Below, piece by piece: positions 49,409 to 62,900 of a stretch of 64,000 bases of DNA. Each line of letters starts with the position of its first letter. The stretch's first letter is position 1. Source of the DNA: Trichoplax adhaerens (taxonomy: Eukaryota; Placozoa; Uniplacotomia; Trichoplacea; Trichoplacidae). The stretch spans positions 2,101,907 through 2,165,906 of the forward strand of contig NW_002060943.1 of NCBI RefSeq assembly GCF_000150275.1. Reading direction: 5' to 3'. Both the position numbers and the translations under genes were made by a program. The notes under the pieces are model-generated. The model had not been told where the DNA came from and did no database searches. It saw only the letters and a list, made by a program, of their open reading frames with translations.

Positions 49409-52400
49409 TCAATTAAGCGTATTTCCCAATACGAGAGGTCTACTCCTATTATTGTCGTATTCTCGACTAAATAAATACATTGCTTTATATACAAATTCAT
49501 ATTGTTCCAATGTCTGAACCAGTCCTCCTCTATAAAGATAAACGTATCAAAAACGATTTACTATTAATACATTAAAGCAAACATTGGACATCTTAAATGC
49601 CTTTCCTGATGCTAAGGTACGCATAATCAACAAGATACTAGCAAAAAATACAGCATTGACGTTCTAGTCGAAATGCTATTTTTATGCTCACCTGTCTTCC
49701 CGCATCGATGAAACTATATTTAAAATATCTACCACTCTTTCCATCTAATAAAAAACAACAATTATTAATTATTTTCAATCAATAATACAAAAAACCTAAC
49801 TTATCGATGACTACCTACAGCAATATATATATAAACAATAATACATACCTCGTATTGTATTATACCAATGCTTATCGCGATGAAACAACCGGTGCGTCCA
49901 ATGCCAGCACTGTAAAATGAACAATAAAATATTATGGTCTCTCTTATGGATGTAAAAAACATTTTCCAATACTTTTTTAGTTATATCATTATTAACCTGC
50001 AATGTACTACAATAGGACCGGTAGACAATTCCTGTCGTTTTACTCTAACTTCTTTTACTAGCTGTAAAAGTTGCCTAGCTGAATCAGGAGCACCATGGTC
50101 TGGCCAAGAAGTATACCAAAAGTGATAGACATACCTAGGTGATTCCGTGATCTATAATTTTAAAATACATTCCGTTAGATTGTAAATGTCTGTACCAGAT
50201 ATACATGACAAACCGTGATCATTTATATATGAGCAAACACTGTATTATCATCATGACAATAAATTTCTAGATACCTTGGTATTTTCAAGCTTAAGTTGAC
50301 TAACTATATATCCCTCTCTTTCGCAGATATTTTCTAAAGTAACCTTAATTTCGCCATAAGTAACTTGGCCTTGATCAGAATTTGGCCAATAATATTCACA
50401 TTTATTCTTCGAATAAGTACATAAATACACTTTTGTTAGTAAAAATATTCATATGCTATATTAAAGTTATGAAATGTTATAGAATTCTTACAAGATTCTT
50501 TTCTCGGACTTTCGTAATCATAATTATAAGTGAAACATTTTGAAACCAGACCATTCTCCAAAAATCATCGATAGTGTTTGGAAGCGGCCCTTGAGTAGCA
50601 ATAAAAGCGCGAGGTTCATTCTTATAACCCTAAAAATCAACACACCAACACAATCGGAATCACCAATGCTATACCCATATATCTCATTCAATTACAAGCA
50701 AAAAGAATAACTTTGTTTACGTAAGAGTATATCTATAGCAAGTGCCCTACATACCCTAACATAGTTTGCATTAATATAATTTGATAACGGTACATTAGGT
50801 ATTTCGGGTAAATTCACAAGAGTACGTAAATCTACAAATTGAATAGCATAAACCAATTAGTACGTACGTACATTAACGATATCAGAAATATCATATTTAC
50901 AAAGATATTCATCCTAGATATGAAATGCTACGCTAGCTGTAATACGAACTAGGCAAAATTTGTTGATGTCTATTCTTCTTTCCTGTCCCAGCAATTCTCT
51001 GGTCGCAGAAATTCATCGGTATTTCCTTAAAAGATGTTACACGTTAGGTTACACTGTGGTGAAAATGGCATGATACAGTCCTTATAATAAATCATAGTTA
51101 TAATTCACTAAATGAAGGAAAAAGCAAAAGTTCCCTACAGCGAATTCAGCATGAATACGGCTGACATTGTCCAACGCTTCCTGTAGCTCTTGCCTGTCTA
51201 ATACACGACTTTTTCTTTGAAATATCTCATCTCTAGGAGGACTAGGATTTACCGGCTTTATAACATTAGCTCCTAAAGGTAACGGCAGTCTCGGTACATT
51301 ACGCCTGTAGGATAAAGATGTAAAGATATTTAATTCATTTTAGTACAAATTTTAGTTAATTCATACCTATCATCAATAGTCATCAACTATAAGTTACAAA
51401 AAAATGTAAACCTCGCTGCTAGGCTTCGTGGATGCGATTGATATTGTGATACTTGTAACCAATCGTTCTCAACGACACTTGGATCATCCCATGGTTGTAT
51501 ATATCTCTGTTCACTATTACCAAGCGGTGAATGTCCAGGAAGTAATAGAGGAAGTTGTTTCTCGAAATCTCTATGTTCTATTTCTTGCTTTCGAAATTTA
51601 TAACGCCGCCATAATGCCGTTGCCTACATGAATATAAAGATATTAAATGTAATATACGGTAATTGTAAAATAATTTACACCACGATTATAATACATGCTG
51701 TTGAAATTTTAAGTCTATGTGGTTACCACGAAGATTCCAAGGAGAATTAAACAAGCGGCAGTGCCTACCATGGCTCCAATAAACCAGTACTGATTCCAAA
51801 TAGTTAATTCATGTTCTTTGGGGCCATTATTAAATTTATACTATACAGATGGTTAAAAGCAATTCATTTAATACAAAATTGAAATAATACTATAAAACTT
51901 ACAAAATCGATAAAATAAATATAAAGTTTGTTAACTTACCTTAGGATGAACATCAGTCACCTTAAATTCAGACAAGTAAGTTCTAAGTACACTAGGTGTT
52001 AACTTTTCTACTACGTCTTTAGCAGGGTATAGAATCTTGCTTAAATTTGAGTTGGCATCCAGATGAAATGTCGACTGTGTAACGTGAGGTTTTATCACAT
52101 AGAATTCGATAATAACATCGCTTTCCTAGAAAACAATTCAAGACGAATTCTTCTTAAGATAGGTTGAATTTTTACTTTATGTAAAGTAATAAATACGCTT
52201 TTACATTATAAATAGCAATTTTAGAAGACTTGCTTGGATATTATACATCTCTACTACATACTGCAAAAATGTAATGGAACTGTTAAGGTATTTATTTACC
52301 ATAATTTTATCAATAATAACATTTCGTGCTGGTACATGCAATGCAGCAGCAATCCCATATACAAATTCAGCTCTTCTGTCGGCTGTAAAAGACGAAGATT

Positions 52401-55400
52401 CCATAGCGATTACCTAGAGAAAAAATAAACAAAAGAATTTAATGCTTCTTCTACTATTTATAATTACCGATTCATCACTATATTATAAAATAGCAATACG
52501 ATCAAATTTGTCAATTGAAAGATGTTACTGATAACGTCTAATCTATTTAGAATATCTCTTCAGCATTCTGATAGAAACATTTTGCATAACTACCTCATTT
52601 GCTTAAGTAAATGGAAAAGAAGCACTTATACTGTAAATTATCAAATTTTTCTACTCATCACAGTACTGTACTATTTTCTTGTAGAACACCAGTAAATGAT
52701 AACACATCCAAAAATGATTGTAGTATATACTACAGCGTCAAAAGCTAAGTACGCATAACAGAGCAACATCTGCAATGATAAGTTGTGATTATTTTATCAA
52801 TTAATCAAGAAATTATTATCGCACATTAAGGTAATAATAGTATAATATGACATTACCTACAACTTGTATAGCACTACTGAGTCTACCTTAGAGGTACTGA
52901 CTGTACGCTTAGAAAGTAAAATCTTTCAGTGTAGTACAATTTAATTGAATGCTAAATTACTAAATCACCGCTTTACAATTTATATTTATAATTCAAAGTA
53001 CAAATTAATTTAAGAAAATAGGGTTATGAAGCTACTCCCTTATATGCATATACGCATATATCCCACTTCGTATAAAGTTTATATTTCATAATATTAAATT
53101 TGTAAATGTTATACCGTATAATATATAGGAAGATTATTAATCATAGGAATTCTCCCAATTTCTTAACCACAATAACCTATTGTAATCGCAGTATGACTCA
53201 TCACAAGTCCATCATGGATGTTAATAATAACTAAAATATTCAATGTTTGGTAAAGTAATAGCTAGAGAGTAATTACGTTACGGTAAAGCATTAACTTCTG
53301 AAAAATCCCGTAGTAGGCAGCGTTTTACAAAAATATTTATACATCTCCTTCAAATAAATAGTGATGTACCGTAGTAAACTTACGTTAGTTTATGATCAGA
53401 ATGAATTTATAACTAAATTATATATATTATTAGCCTTGGCTATTTTTTGCTTCTATTCGATACAGACTTAAGTATATATACACACTTAGTATAGCATGAA
53501 GAAATATCCCATAACAGTGAAAACCGCGATTTCATAAAATTTATAACAATTTTGATCAACTCTTTCTCTCTCCCTACCCATTTAAAAACACTCATAGTGC
53601 CAGATGTCAAATGTAATTTATTAGAGTACATTCAAAAATATCACTACTGTAGATAAAAATATGATATAAGCTAATTAATAATGGCTATCTAAAAAACGAA
53701 TTTATTTATAAAAAAAATCCTAATTGGTTACTAACGCAACAGAATAGGATAGCCACGTTAATGTATTCCGATACAAGTAGTTGCAGATTCATATTATGCC
53801 TTATGTAATTGTAATTTAAAAACGACTTATCATTTATCGATCGTCTTTCTCAATCATACGAGTATAGCATACATCCAAGAAAAAAGAGGAAAAACCCAAA
53901 CTGTTACTTGGAATTTATAATCAAGTCAAGATTCCGTAACGATAGCAAGTCTAATGGAATTTAGAGCATAATATCAAATATAAAGACTATCATGAAGTCG
54001 CTACTCAAGTTGATATATAAATTTATCTGTAGATAATCTTTTATTTTTTCAACTTATCCATCCATAAATTTCAACCAATATGTAAGTGTATCTATAATGA
54101 TTAGTTTTATCATTGATTGGTCTCCATTCTCGTTACCATTAATGAAACAAAAGTAATTACCCTAAACAAACATATGTCAAGTATAGAAGTGATTCACGTA
54201 CCGTTGCAATATTCATATGGTAAGAAATTAACATAAACGAATGAATGTTCATGAATGAGTCACTACCATAATGTGAGATTCAGTACAAGTAAATAAATCC
54301 AAACTACTATTTACCATATCGACATTAGCTATTACAGCGTTCGTTTCAATATTATGCAAGATTTTACTACCCTACCATACGATATGAGTGAAGGAATGTT
54401 GCACATTATGTTCAGTATATTACATAAGGTTGCGTAAAATGAAGTTTACGAACGGTGTTCATGTATAACATACTGTATGTGTAGGTATTTTGCCAAATGT
54501 ATATACATACTTTATGTGCTAATATCATGAAAAGCACATGAAATTCGTCAATCCTAATTAGTGCTTAATCATAACAAAATGGATTCAAGCCCAACTATTA
54601 TTATCAGGTTGATAAATGAATTGTAGATTTCAAATCTATATCTACAATCATGATGAAAACCTGACTATTCACTTGCTATCTATTGCACAGTTATCATAGT
54701 CGTCCTATCGGTAATGAAATTAATGAAGGATTGCATGAAGTTGATATTTCATCATCAAATGATGCAAATAGCTTCCATCGACTATTTAGTAGCTAACCCC
54801 TATTACGCTGTTGTACTTATCGACTTTTACTCATCTATTTGGTCAATATTAGCCTAAATAAGATGGAAAGAGAGAGTAGCTAACTGTGAATAAGATGATA
54901 ACTCTAACAAGCAACTGTCATCAGCACAGTGTGAAATGGACGTTATTATCCGACTTCGTGGTATCTTGAAGTTGCAAGTATTGTAACTTGCGTGTCGATT
55001 GCGTGTTGAATGTTACTCATTACGAGTTGAAATCACTTTCATATTGATCTGCAAAAGCTATACACATCAGCATAGATTGCAATTTTGAATTTGAACGTGG
55101 CAAATAGACCATAGCTTTGACTCTTTATTTTAACTCACTTTCGACTACGTCTACTCTTACCTGAAGGAGATATCAAAAGACTATATTGCACTATCGCAAC
55201 TATCAAGTACAAGGATGTAGTCTTGAATGGAATTGAATTATTATTATATTACGTAAACTTACAGCCACAACAATATATTGTCTGCTGACATCTTTCAGTA
55301 AAAAAAGCGTAGTATGGGCTGTCGATTTGAATGTTGTTGGCTTGACCGTTGTGATTGCCATTGCCCGTTTCTGTCTAACTGGTAATATTGTGTCATCATC

Positions 55401-58400
55401 TGGATCTCTTTTAGCGATTGCAGTATCTTGGAAGTTGGCGTCTCGTAACAGCGGTGAACTGACTATAATATCATTGTAGGAAAAAAAATAAAAAGATTCA
55501 ATTCATTCATCAATTTATAATAAAATAGGCTACCTTTCTCAATTGCTAACTCTAATCTCTTGATATTACAGTAGTGTCTATGTGTACAGTACCAGTCTAT
55601 ACGTTCAACAATCAACATGGTAACATTCATTATGTAGCACTGCTATTGAGAAATAGTTGATTTTTCATGCAGTGTTGGAGATGCACTTTTCTCTTCAATT
55701 TTCACTTGACAATCGAAGTAAAACATGATCTATTCTATTGCAATTTTCGTTTCAAGTAATGCGATGCAAGGGGGGCACGGTATGGCGATCGAATTTCCGA
55801 ATATTACTTGATATACACCAAATTTTTGTCGACTGTTGTGTTTTTCTATGGATTGTTGTATCCACTCGATATAGTAGTAGCGTATTGAGTTCAGATTGTA
55901 ACGGACTGTTTATCAATCAATACCCACTGATGTAGTCATCACCAAATGCAATGAGCCACTTTGTACCGTTGGCAGTTTTTTTTTTTTTTTTTTTATATAA
56001 ATGGGCGCTGACAGAGAGTACTGTACATGGAGTCCATTCAAAACTGAATTAACATCACTTATCTACCTATTTTCATTGAATAGGAAAGTAAATCAATAAA
56101 TTTTTAAAAATCTTCTCCATCTTCAAGTCATGTATTACTAACAACAGTATTGACATAGTGTGACTTGACACATGCATGTCAGGATTATCGATAGACCTGA
56201 CTCTCGATCAGCATCGGGTGTGAATGGCATACATACGGATGACATTGTGTTGGCCGTGCGCTAGCAGCTGACCCGTCCGTTGAACGTTTTACAACGATCG
56301 TGTTGCTATGCTGAAGCGGTTGACTTGTAGGTTACACGTTGTCGTACAAGATGGTATCGTCGTGTCCGTTGTCATTGTTGACTGAAAGAACAGTGGGTGT
56401 GACCGTAAGTACAGTTGTGGAACGCTTGCCGTAACCTGACTTTGCCTTCACTACAACGGGACTGTACTGTACGCCATGGTAACGTCGCAATGTATTTGTA
56501 TAGTTAGTTCTTCTTCTTAATTAACATATACAGTATAGACATCGAGTAAGAAAAAGAAAAAACTGCCCTCGATGAATGAGTCAATCAATCCCATCGTCCC
56601 ATGGTGCCCCACACTACAGTAGTACGATCGATATTGTTGTGGTCCTCAAGAAAAACGAAACAAGAGAAATAATCCCGCGATGCAACAGTGTCGACCGATG
56701 GACGTCATCAGCATATGTACTATGCTGTAACTTTCGCTAACTTCTTTTTCGACGGTACTGTACCGGCGACACTAGACTTGACATAAGGACATTACTTGAA
56801 TACACTATGGCACAACTCAGAAACTCGAGAGGTAAAATCAAACGAACTAGAGATGTTTTATTGATCGACAGAATGAATCACGAACAGGTGCGATCGCCAA
56901 AGGAAATATTAAAAAATGACTACTTGGCGGCTACAATACTACTATCTATCATACATGTACAACTAGAATCTTCTTCAATGGATCTTACAATCTTTCTATC
57001 GCTCAAACTTGGGTAGCAAACAGCTATTGTAACATAGTATTGTACAACCATTTGTTCATTACTAGGGAAGCACTACAAAAAAAAGAGTAAAGTAAAATGA
57101 TCTCAGAGAGAACATGAGCCGCAATATTTCCCCTCCCCCCATACGGATATACTTTTTCGTATGATTAACGGCGGCTTAATGCCGTGTGTAGAAAGAACAA
57201 TATGCAGTAGAAAATGTAAATAAAATAAGAACATGCCACCAACACGGACAAGACTACAACTAACAAGTAAGGATAGTTTTCTTAAGCCGGGCAATGTAAA
57301 ACAGCCCCCCCCCCCTTTTTCAATCGATGAAATCCATTTCTGTACGCCACTGAACCGTAACAAGTCAACCCGTGACGAATCCCCCAAAAATATGGCTACA
57401 GTCCAAATTGTCATTCTCATAGTAATTCAGTCATTCTAATTCTAAAAGAGTATGGAATCAAACAAATAGACCCATGTAAAAAATTTTTTACAACGACAGC
57501 CTACTTCAAAATTGTCTGTTCATCTTCTACTTTTTGAAATTCTAGTGTCTTTAGCTTATCTAGTCGAAAGGTGGGTTCAGTTTTTTTTACGAGATTGAAA
57601 CTACAAAGTGCCAATGAGAAATGTTATTCTCACCCATCAGGTTCACCAAACCCAAATGCCTTGAGTAGTTGGGCATTCATAAAATGAAAAATTGGTTTAC
57701 TTCTCGTAGACCTACTTTTTAATTAATGGCAGTAGTAACGGAGGGTCGTGGAAATTGCGCCACGTTGATTCTCCAGTTTCACAACACTACTTATGGTCCA
57801 TTTTACATTCAATGTTCTACACGCTACAGCAGATACCGCTCGATAATGATATCATGATCACACTGTAAAAATAGGGTATAACATCATCTCTAGGTACGAC
57901 AATACATAGTATATGGGAACATATACCGACAGTAAAAACACTTATTGTACGCGGTATTAATTCATACAACTGCATGCACATCAATTTACACTATGTATCG
58001 ACATATTTATTGACGGCAACATACTGTACTGTACTGTATTCTTGGTATATCCCCGATCGTACGAATATCCCAGGGAACAAACATACTATACTTAGCAGTA
58101 ATGTCGATGTCGTCGTTTTATAGTCGTAAATAGTTACTGAAAAGCAATCTTAGAGTGAGAAAGGGGATGGAAACTCGATAGACGCTGGCGAAATAAGAGT
58201 CATAAGGAGACAAGAGATAAGATGATGGGAGTGGAAAAACTACTACAAAACTTCAAATCTATAGTACTGTACAGTATATCGTCGAGTTATCATGTTGACA
58301 TAACTACCTTTTCTTAAATTAAACTAACTGGTCGGAAGCGACCAAACATAATGCAAGAAGAGAAAAGTAGGAGTAGCTTTATCCAGTACAACCTTTACAT

Positions 58401-58887
58401 TGATAGGACTATTTAGGAAAAGATGTGTACTTGACTAACGAATTCTCCTTTAAAATAGCGTGTTCTACGTTATAGGAAACTGAACAGAAGAGAGCTTACT
58501 CTAGACTATAGTACATGATGTTGCAGTAACTTGAAGTGGAACAATCCATCTGATCGCAACAGCGGGTATCAATCCGTTGACGATTCAGAAATGAAATATT
58601 ACGGTAACGATCGTTTCTTGGTACTCATTAGCAGTGTTGAAAGACATTGTAATATAGAGAATTGGAGAAAGGCATATTTTTGAACTTGAATGAAAAAATA
58701 GGCACAGCATGCTCCATTTTCAAAAAGCAGTCCAACTTTCAATGGATGACTCGGTATAGTGATGATTTTTCTGTCAGTTGAAAAGTACTTTTATAGCCTA
58801 TACCATATACTTACAAGTTAACGCTGACAAGGATAGCAATAGGCCAGTGACCAGTAAAGCATACAGCAGTAGTCGAGTACCGGCCAT
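49409..58887 (-). CDS. PTPRR: PTPRR-like receptor tyrosine phosphatase with MAP-kinase docking motif
   Basis: Sixteen exons: 58887-58815, 55462-55263, 54371-54315, 52413-52300, 52125-51940, 51840-51727, 51623-51412, 51304-51139, 51025-50950, 50831-50755, 50629-50492, 50406-50275, 50151-49997, 49909-49849, 49744-49692 and 49529-49409. They join in phase to 644 codons; human PTPRR has 657. Order of parts: signal peptide ([18 protein letters not shown]); ectodomain with a furin-like RQKR (residues 54-57) and a SEA-like segment ([20 protein letters not shown]); one membrane helix ([20 protein letters not shown]); juxtamembrane region; RRNVPRLPL (319-327), matching the kinase-interaction motif of PTPRR/PTPN5/PTPN7 (human RRGSNVSLTL); then the phosphatase domain. 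Catalytic parts are intact: KKNR loop, WPDHG (D533), [10 protein letters not shown] (C566, R572) and QTLEQYEF. Family role: binding and dephosphorylating ERK and p38 kinases. The 3.3-kb first intron is the longest in the window. The two ectodomain exons at 55462 and 54371 rest on phase and splice sites rather than on similarity. Confidence 0.93.
55979..55998. repeat. homopolymer T tract in PTPRR first intron
   Basis: About 20 consecutive T. There is no target-site duplication or retroposon body next to it, so I read it as simple slippage, not a reverse-transcribed tail. A run of about 11 C lies near 57305 in the same intron. Confidence 0.8.
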
Positions 58888-59399
58888 AACTGCTATATCC
58901 ACTGTGATGTGAAAGTGATCCCTGATCAACCACCAATGAAGTTCAATACCGTTAGCACTGCCATCCAAGTTTCTCTAGTCTTGATAAAATCATAACAAAC
59001 TAGTAAGATTCTACGCGTACAATGGGTGTATGAGTAGTAGAATGGAAATTTATTGATGATTGTAGGGATTGGAAGTAAAATAAATGAATCGTCTTGTTAT
59101 GTTGGAAAAAGGCTTTCTATTTCGACCCAATTCACACTAACACCAAGTTAATACATAGATGCACAATCGATGGCAACAAATTGCTTTTTCTGATTGAACT
59201 TGAACAAGAATGAATCTACACTAATATCCAACAGTTGACTCCAATTACTCAACTGACTACACTAACTAAAAAAGGATGGAGAGTTTGGGGATCTAGCGCA
59301 GAATGAGTGAACTCTCAACTAGTGTATTCCAGCAAGGTGGTGCAGGCTATTATACTATACAGTACGAGGCGAAGACAGCGTATTGTACGCACGGTACGT
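58888..59399. other. 5' flank of the PTPRR-like gene
   Basis: Immediate upstream region of the minus-strand gene. No exon on either strand is supported and no obvious core promoter element is seen. Confidence 0.4.
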
Positions 59400-59960
59400 A
59401 GGCCTACCATCAATCAAAGAGGTAAAAGAAAATTTGGGACTGTACAGTACTGTACTGTACCGTACTGTACTGTACAGTCAATTAAGTAATCGGATGGTGT
59501 ACTGTACACTGTACAATTTGTCGTATTGTACACTATACACTGTACATATTGTACTCTAAACACGACTCTCAATTTAGTGATTGGATGATGTACAGTGTAC
59601 AGTACAATTTGTCATAATGTACTGTACTGTACTGTACTGTACTGTACTGTACTGTACGGTACAGTACAAGCTAAAACACTGTACTGTACGGCACTTGACT
59701 GCACCCAAATGAAATGATCAGCGAAAACACCAAAAATGGACATGATACACTAGCCGAATCTACATTATGTACAGTACATTACAGACTACTATACTGTACG
59801 ACTGAAATCATTCAAATCTGCTATCCGTAAAATGGATGGCATCCGATCGACGTCGGACGTACGCATGGGCATTATCATACAGTAGTGTACAATGTACAGT
59901 ACATAGTGCACAGTACTGTACAGTACATAGCGTAGAGTACAGTACTGTACAGCACAACTG
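59400..59960. repeat. second GTACTGTACAGTAC palindromic repeat cluster with (ACTGT)n tract
   Basis: It contains a pure pentanucleotide tract (TGTAC/ACTGT, about eight units) at roughly 59618-59657, and many inverted pairs such as CTGTACAGTACTGTACTGTA. A higher-order repeat is present: CAATTAAGTAATCGGATGGT at 59479 and CAATTTAGTGATTGGATGAT at 59570 (period 91), each followed by palindromic runs and ACAATTTGTC. It has the same sequence family as the 17.1-18.4 kb block. Confidence 0.88.
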
Positions 59961-62900
59961 CACATGATAAGCTGTTTTATTGGGTACAGCTCCAATTCAG
60001 CAAGAAGAACCAATTAGTTGCTTTGTCCTCCTTGTAGCGTAGTTTGGATAACGACTACCCCAAAAAGTGATACAGCCAATATCACCATACGGTAGGCGGC
60101 GAGATCGCATTGATTAACCTGCTTGTAGTTTGTAGCCAAAGTTGATGCAAAACCGCAATCAATGGGACCGCTGTTTTAAGGGGAATGATCCAATCCAAAG
60201 TCACCAATTGGACTTACTGTACTATATACGCGTGGCACTCTTTGAAGAATGGATGTCTTGGATGAGGGCAAGTGGGGCAGTGGTGATAAAATACTATAGT
60301 ACAGTCCACTCAATGACTAAAGTCTCATTCACAACATTTGGGAATAGTTGCAAAAGTTGATAACGACAGTCCTTCCAGAAGCATTGATAAAACTATCACT
60401 CGATCATTCACCAACGCTATCGCTGACTAGATACGAATTCTACCTCTCACTCTCTCAGTCAGATGGTACATCAATTAAAAGTATTAAGATAGCGTTACAC
60501 CTCAATCAGTGTGGAAGTCGTCTGTGATAGCGTACTCAACTTACAATCAGGAATTAAAATACGAAAATAAAATAAAATAGCAGAATAGCCAGTGGTAGTA
60601 CGTTATGTTATTCTAAGTAAGTATTGACGGTTAGGGACACAATGATCGTCTACATAGACTACTGATTACATCGGAGTCGGCACTTACATCGTAATAAGAG
60701 TCTTGCTACTCAAGCGATCACCACTTAAATCGAATCAATCCTACTTCTGCGCCACCAGTGATCACCAAGATTTTGGGTAGTCAGAAATCTCTTAATATCT
60801 CAAACGTGTTGAAAATATTTCAGGCGACTATTCAAGAAAATGAAAAGATTGAAATTGTTGAATAATTAAATTTTATCAGTGTCAAAAATTTTACAATAAA
60901 CAAAAACTGTTGATGTACAGTATGCACGTAGAATTGTAGATGTATATTTTACCATCTCTACCAGTACAGATAATTCCAATCAACTATTAAAGTAACAATT
61001 ACGAATTGCGTGAATTAAATCTGTCATCTAGGCATATAATACTCTTTGCTATTGTAATAAACGTGCTCTCCAATAATAATAAAGCTAAATAGACTGTAGA
61101 TTAGGCATCAATATGATTGAAAAAAAAGATTGAGTCATATCGGCCGCTAACTTACATCACAAATTTGTAGCATAAAAAAATTGAGCTACAGCTCATGATG
61201 GCAGTATAATAATTATAACTGATACTTACTGTATAAATAGATTAGTTATGACCTAGATTACTATCTTCGTGTAAAGTCCTAGTTTTATATTTTGAAGACT
61301 ACTCCAATGATTCTTTTCATTCATACCGTCCACAAAAATAGTAATAACAAATTAAAATAGATACAATACTTGATTTACCTTGGAAATAGAAAAAAGAAAT
61401 TGTAGTAAAATATATACTAAAATCAATAAAGTTATCAATAACTACTATTTCACATTATGAGGCTCTAATACACTACGGTGAACGCCTGATATACCTACCC
61501 GTATGCTATACAAAATTACGTTAGGGTATTCACTATCTACAGTTGAATAAAAACTATTGCAAAACTATTTGATGATATAAAAATAAAAAATTATTAATCT
61601 AGCGGGAATGAATGAACGACATTATAATGTCGATATTTTTTCCTTTCATTCTCTACTTCCGTTCAATTATTTATTTTTTATTCAATATTAGAATAGTCAC
61701 GATAGCTTGGCTAATGAATAAGAAAATAAATGTCTATTTTAAAACAAATAATGTGAAGAAATTAGCGGCAATACTGCCTATAAGTTCAAGAAGAATAAAT
61801 ACTAAATAATATTGTCATCAAACTATAAAGCACTTTGAACTATCGTAGCCGTCTGCGTAATATCGTCAATCCTTTGAAATTTCAGTCATTTTTTAATTAT
61901 AAAGCCGATTGTGTAATTGTTCATTATCATACCACTAATAAATTCCCCTAGGTTCATGTATAATATATACTAACAAAGCTATTTTTATAACTCTTGAGCG
62001 ATAACAACATATTAATATAGCTATCCCTTTACATATAGTAAGAAGGATTTGTGCTGCCATGGTTTGCTTACTTGTAAAGAAATAAACGTATGGCATGATC
62101 TACGATTGAATGAAAAGTACCAGATTCTTATAGACTAGTGTAAATATAATTAAAGTTAAACTTTTTAATTCAATAAAACCCATCAATAGTAACAGTTATG
62201 TTCATGATCCTTGGGCATTTTGATTTTATCACAGCCGTAGCCTATGATATGCGGTATAGTACTGCTAGGGCAGTATTAGAATAAAATCATTAATTTATCT
62301 TATGGGCCAACGCTGTGTGAATTTTCTTCTTCCCTGTTGCTCCCTTTTGCACTATTATACGGATATCAGTAAAACGGAGAAAATAATCAATCCTTCACTT
62401 CTTTTTCGGCCGGCACGGTTATATTTTAAATATACTACATTTTATTATTTTATTTCCATTTTAATTTATAGCCGTCTTAACTAAAAAAAAATGGCACTGT
62501 ATCTTTGCCCGAATAATTTATATTAAGTATCATAACAGCAATGTACTACTAGATAATATCACACAATGAATTCTTCAACTATTGTCGACTCTATTCCAGG
62601 ACACTGAAGGAGAAATTATTCTTGCCTCATAAATTCACTACCATCTTATTCTCGACTACGCCCTTATATATAATAAGGAAATAGTTCTTAATTAATTTTT
62701 AATATAATAAAAACTGTTAGTAATTCATTCTCATCTAAACTACTCTAGCTTTACAACTATGACACAAGGCTTGATAGGCGCGGTCTATCCACTGCAATCT
62801 CTTTCTTTAGTGTTATGTTGATTAGATATATTACTTCTTGATATTCACCGCTTCTTTTTCACTAAACTTGAGTAACTATTAACTTGTTATTACTTTATTT

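Noticed and set aside
55979-55998. T20 tract as a possible retroposon tail
   Set aside because: No element body, no target-site duplication and no open frame attached.
57103-57439. Frames of 105 (-) and 68 (+) codons in the PTPRR first intron
   Set aside because: They mirror each other around a poly-C tract and have no family resemblance; the intron itself is well supported by phase.
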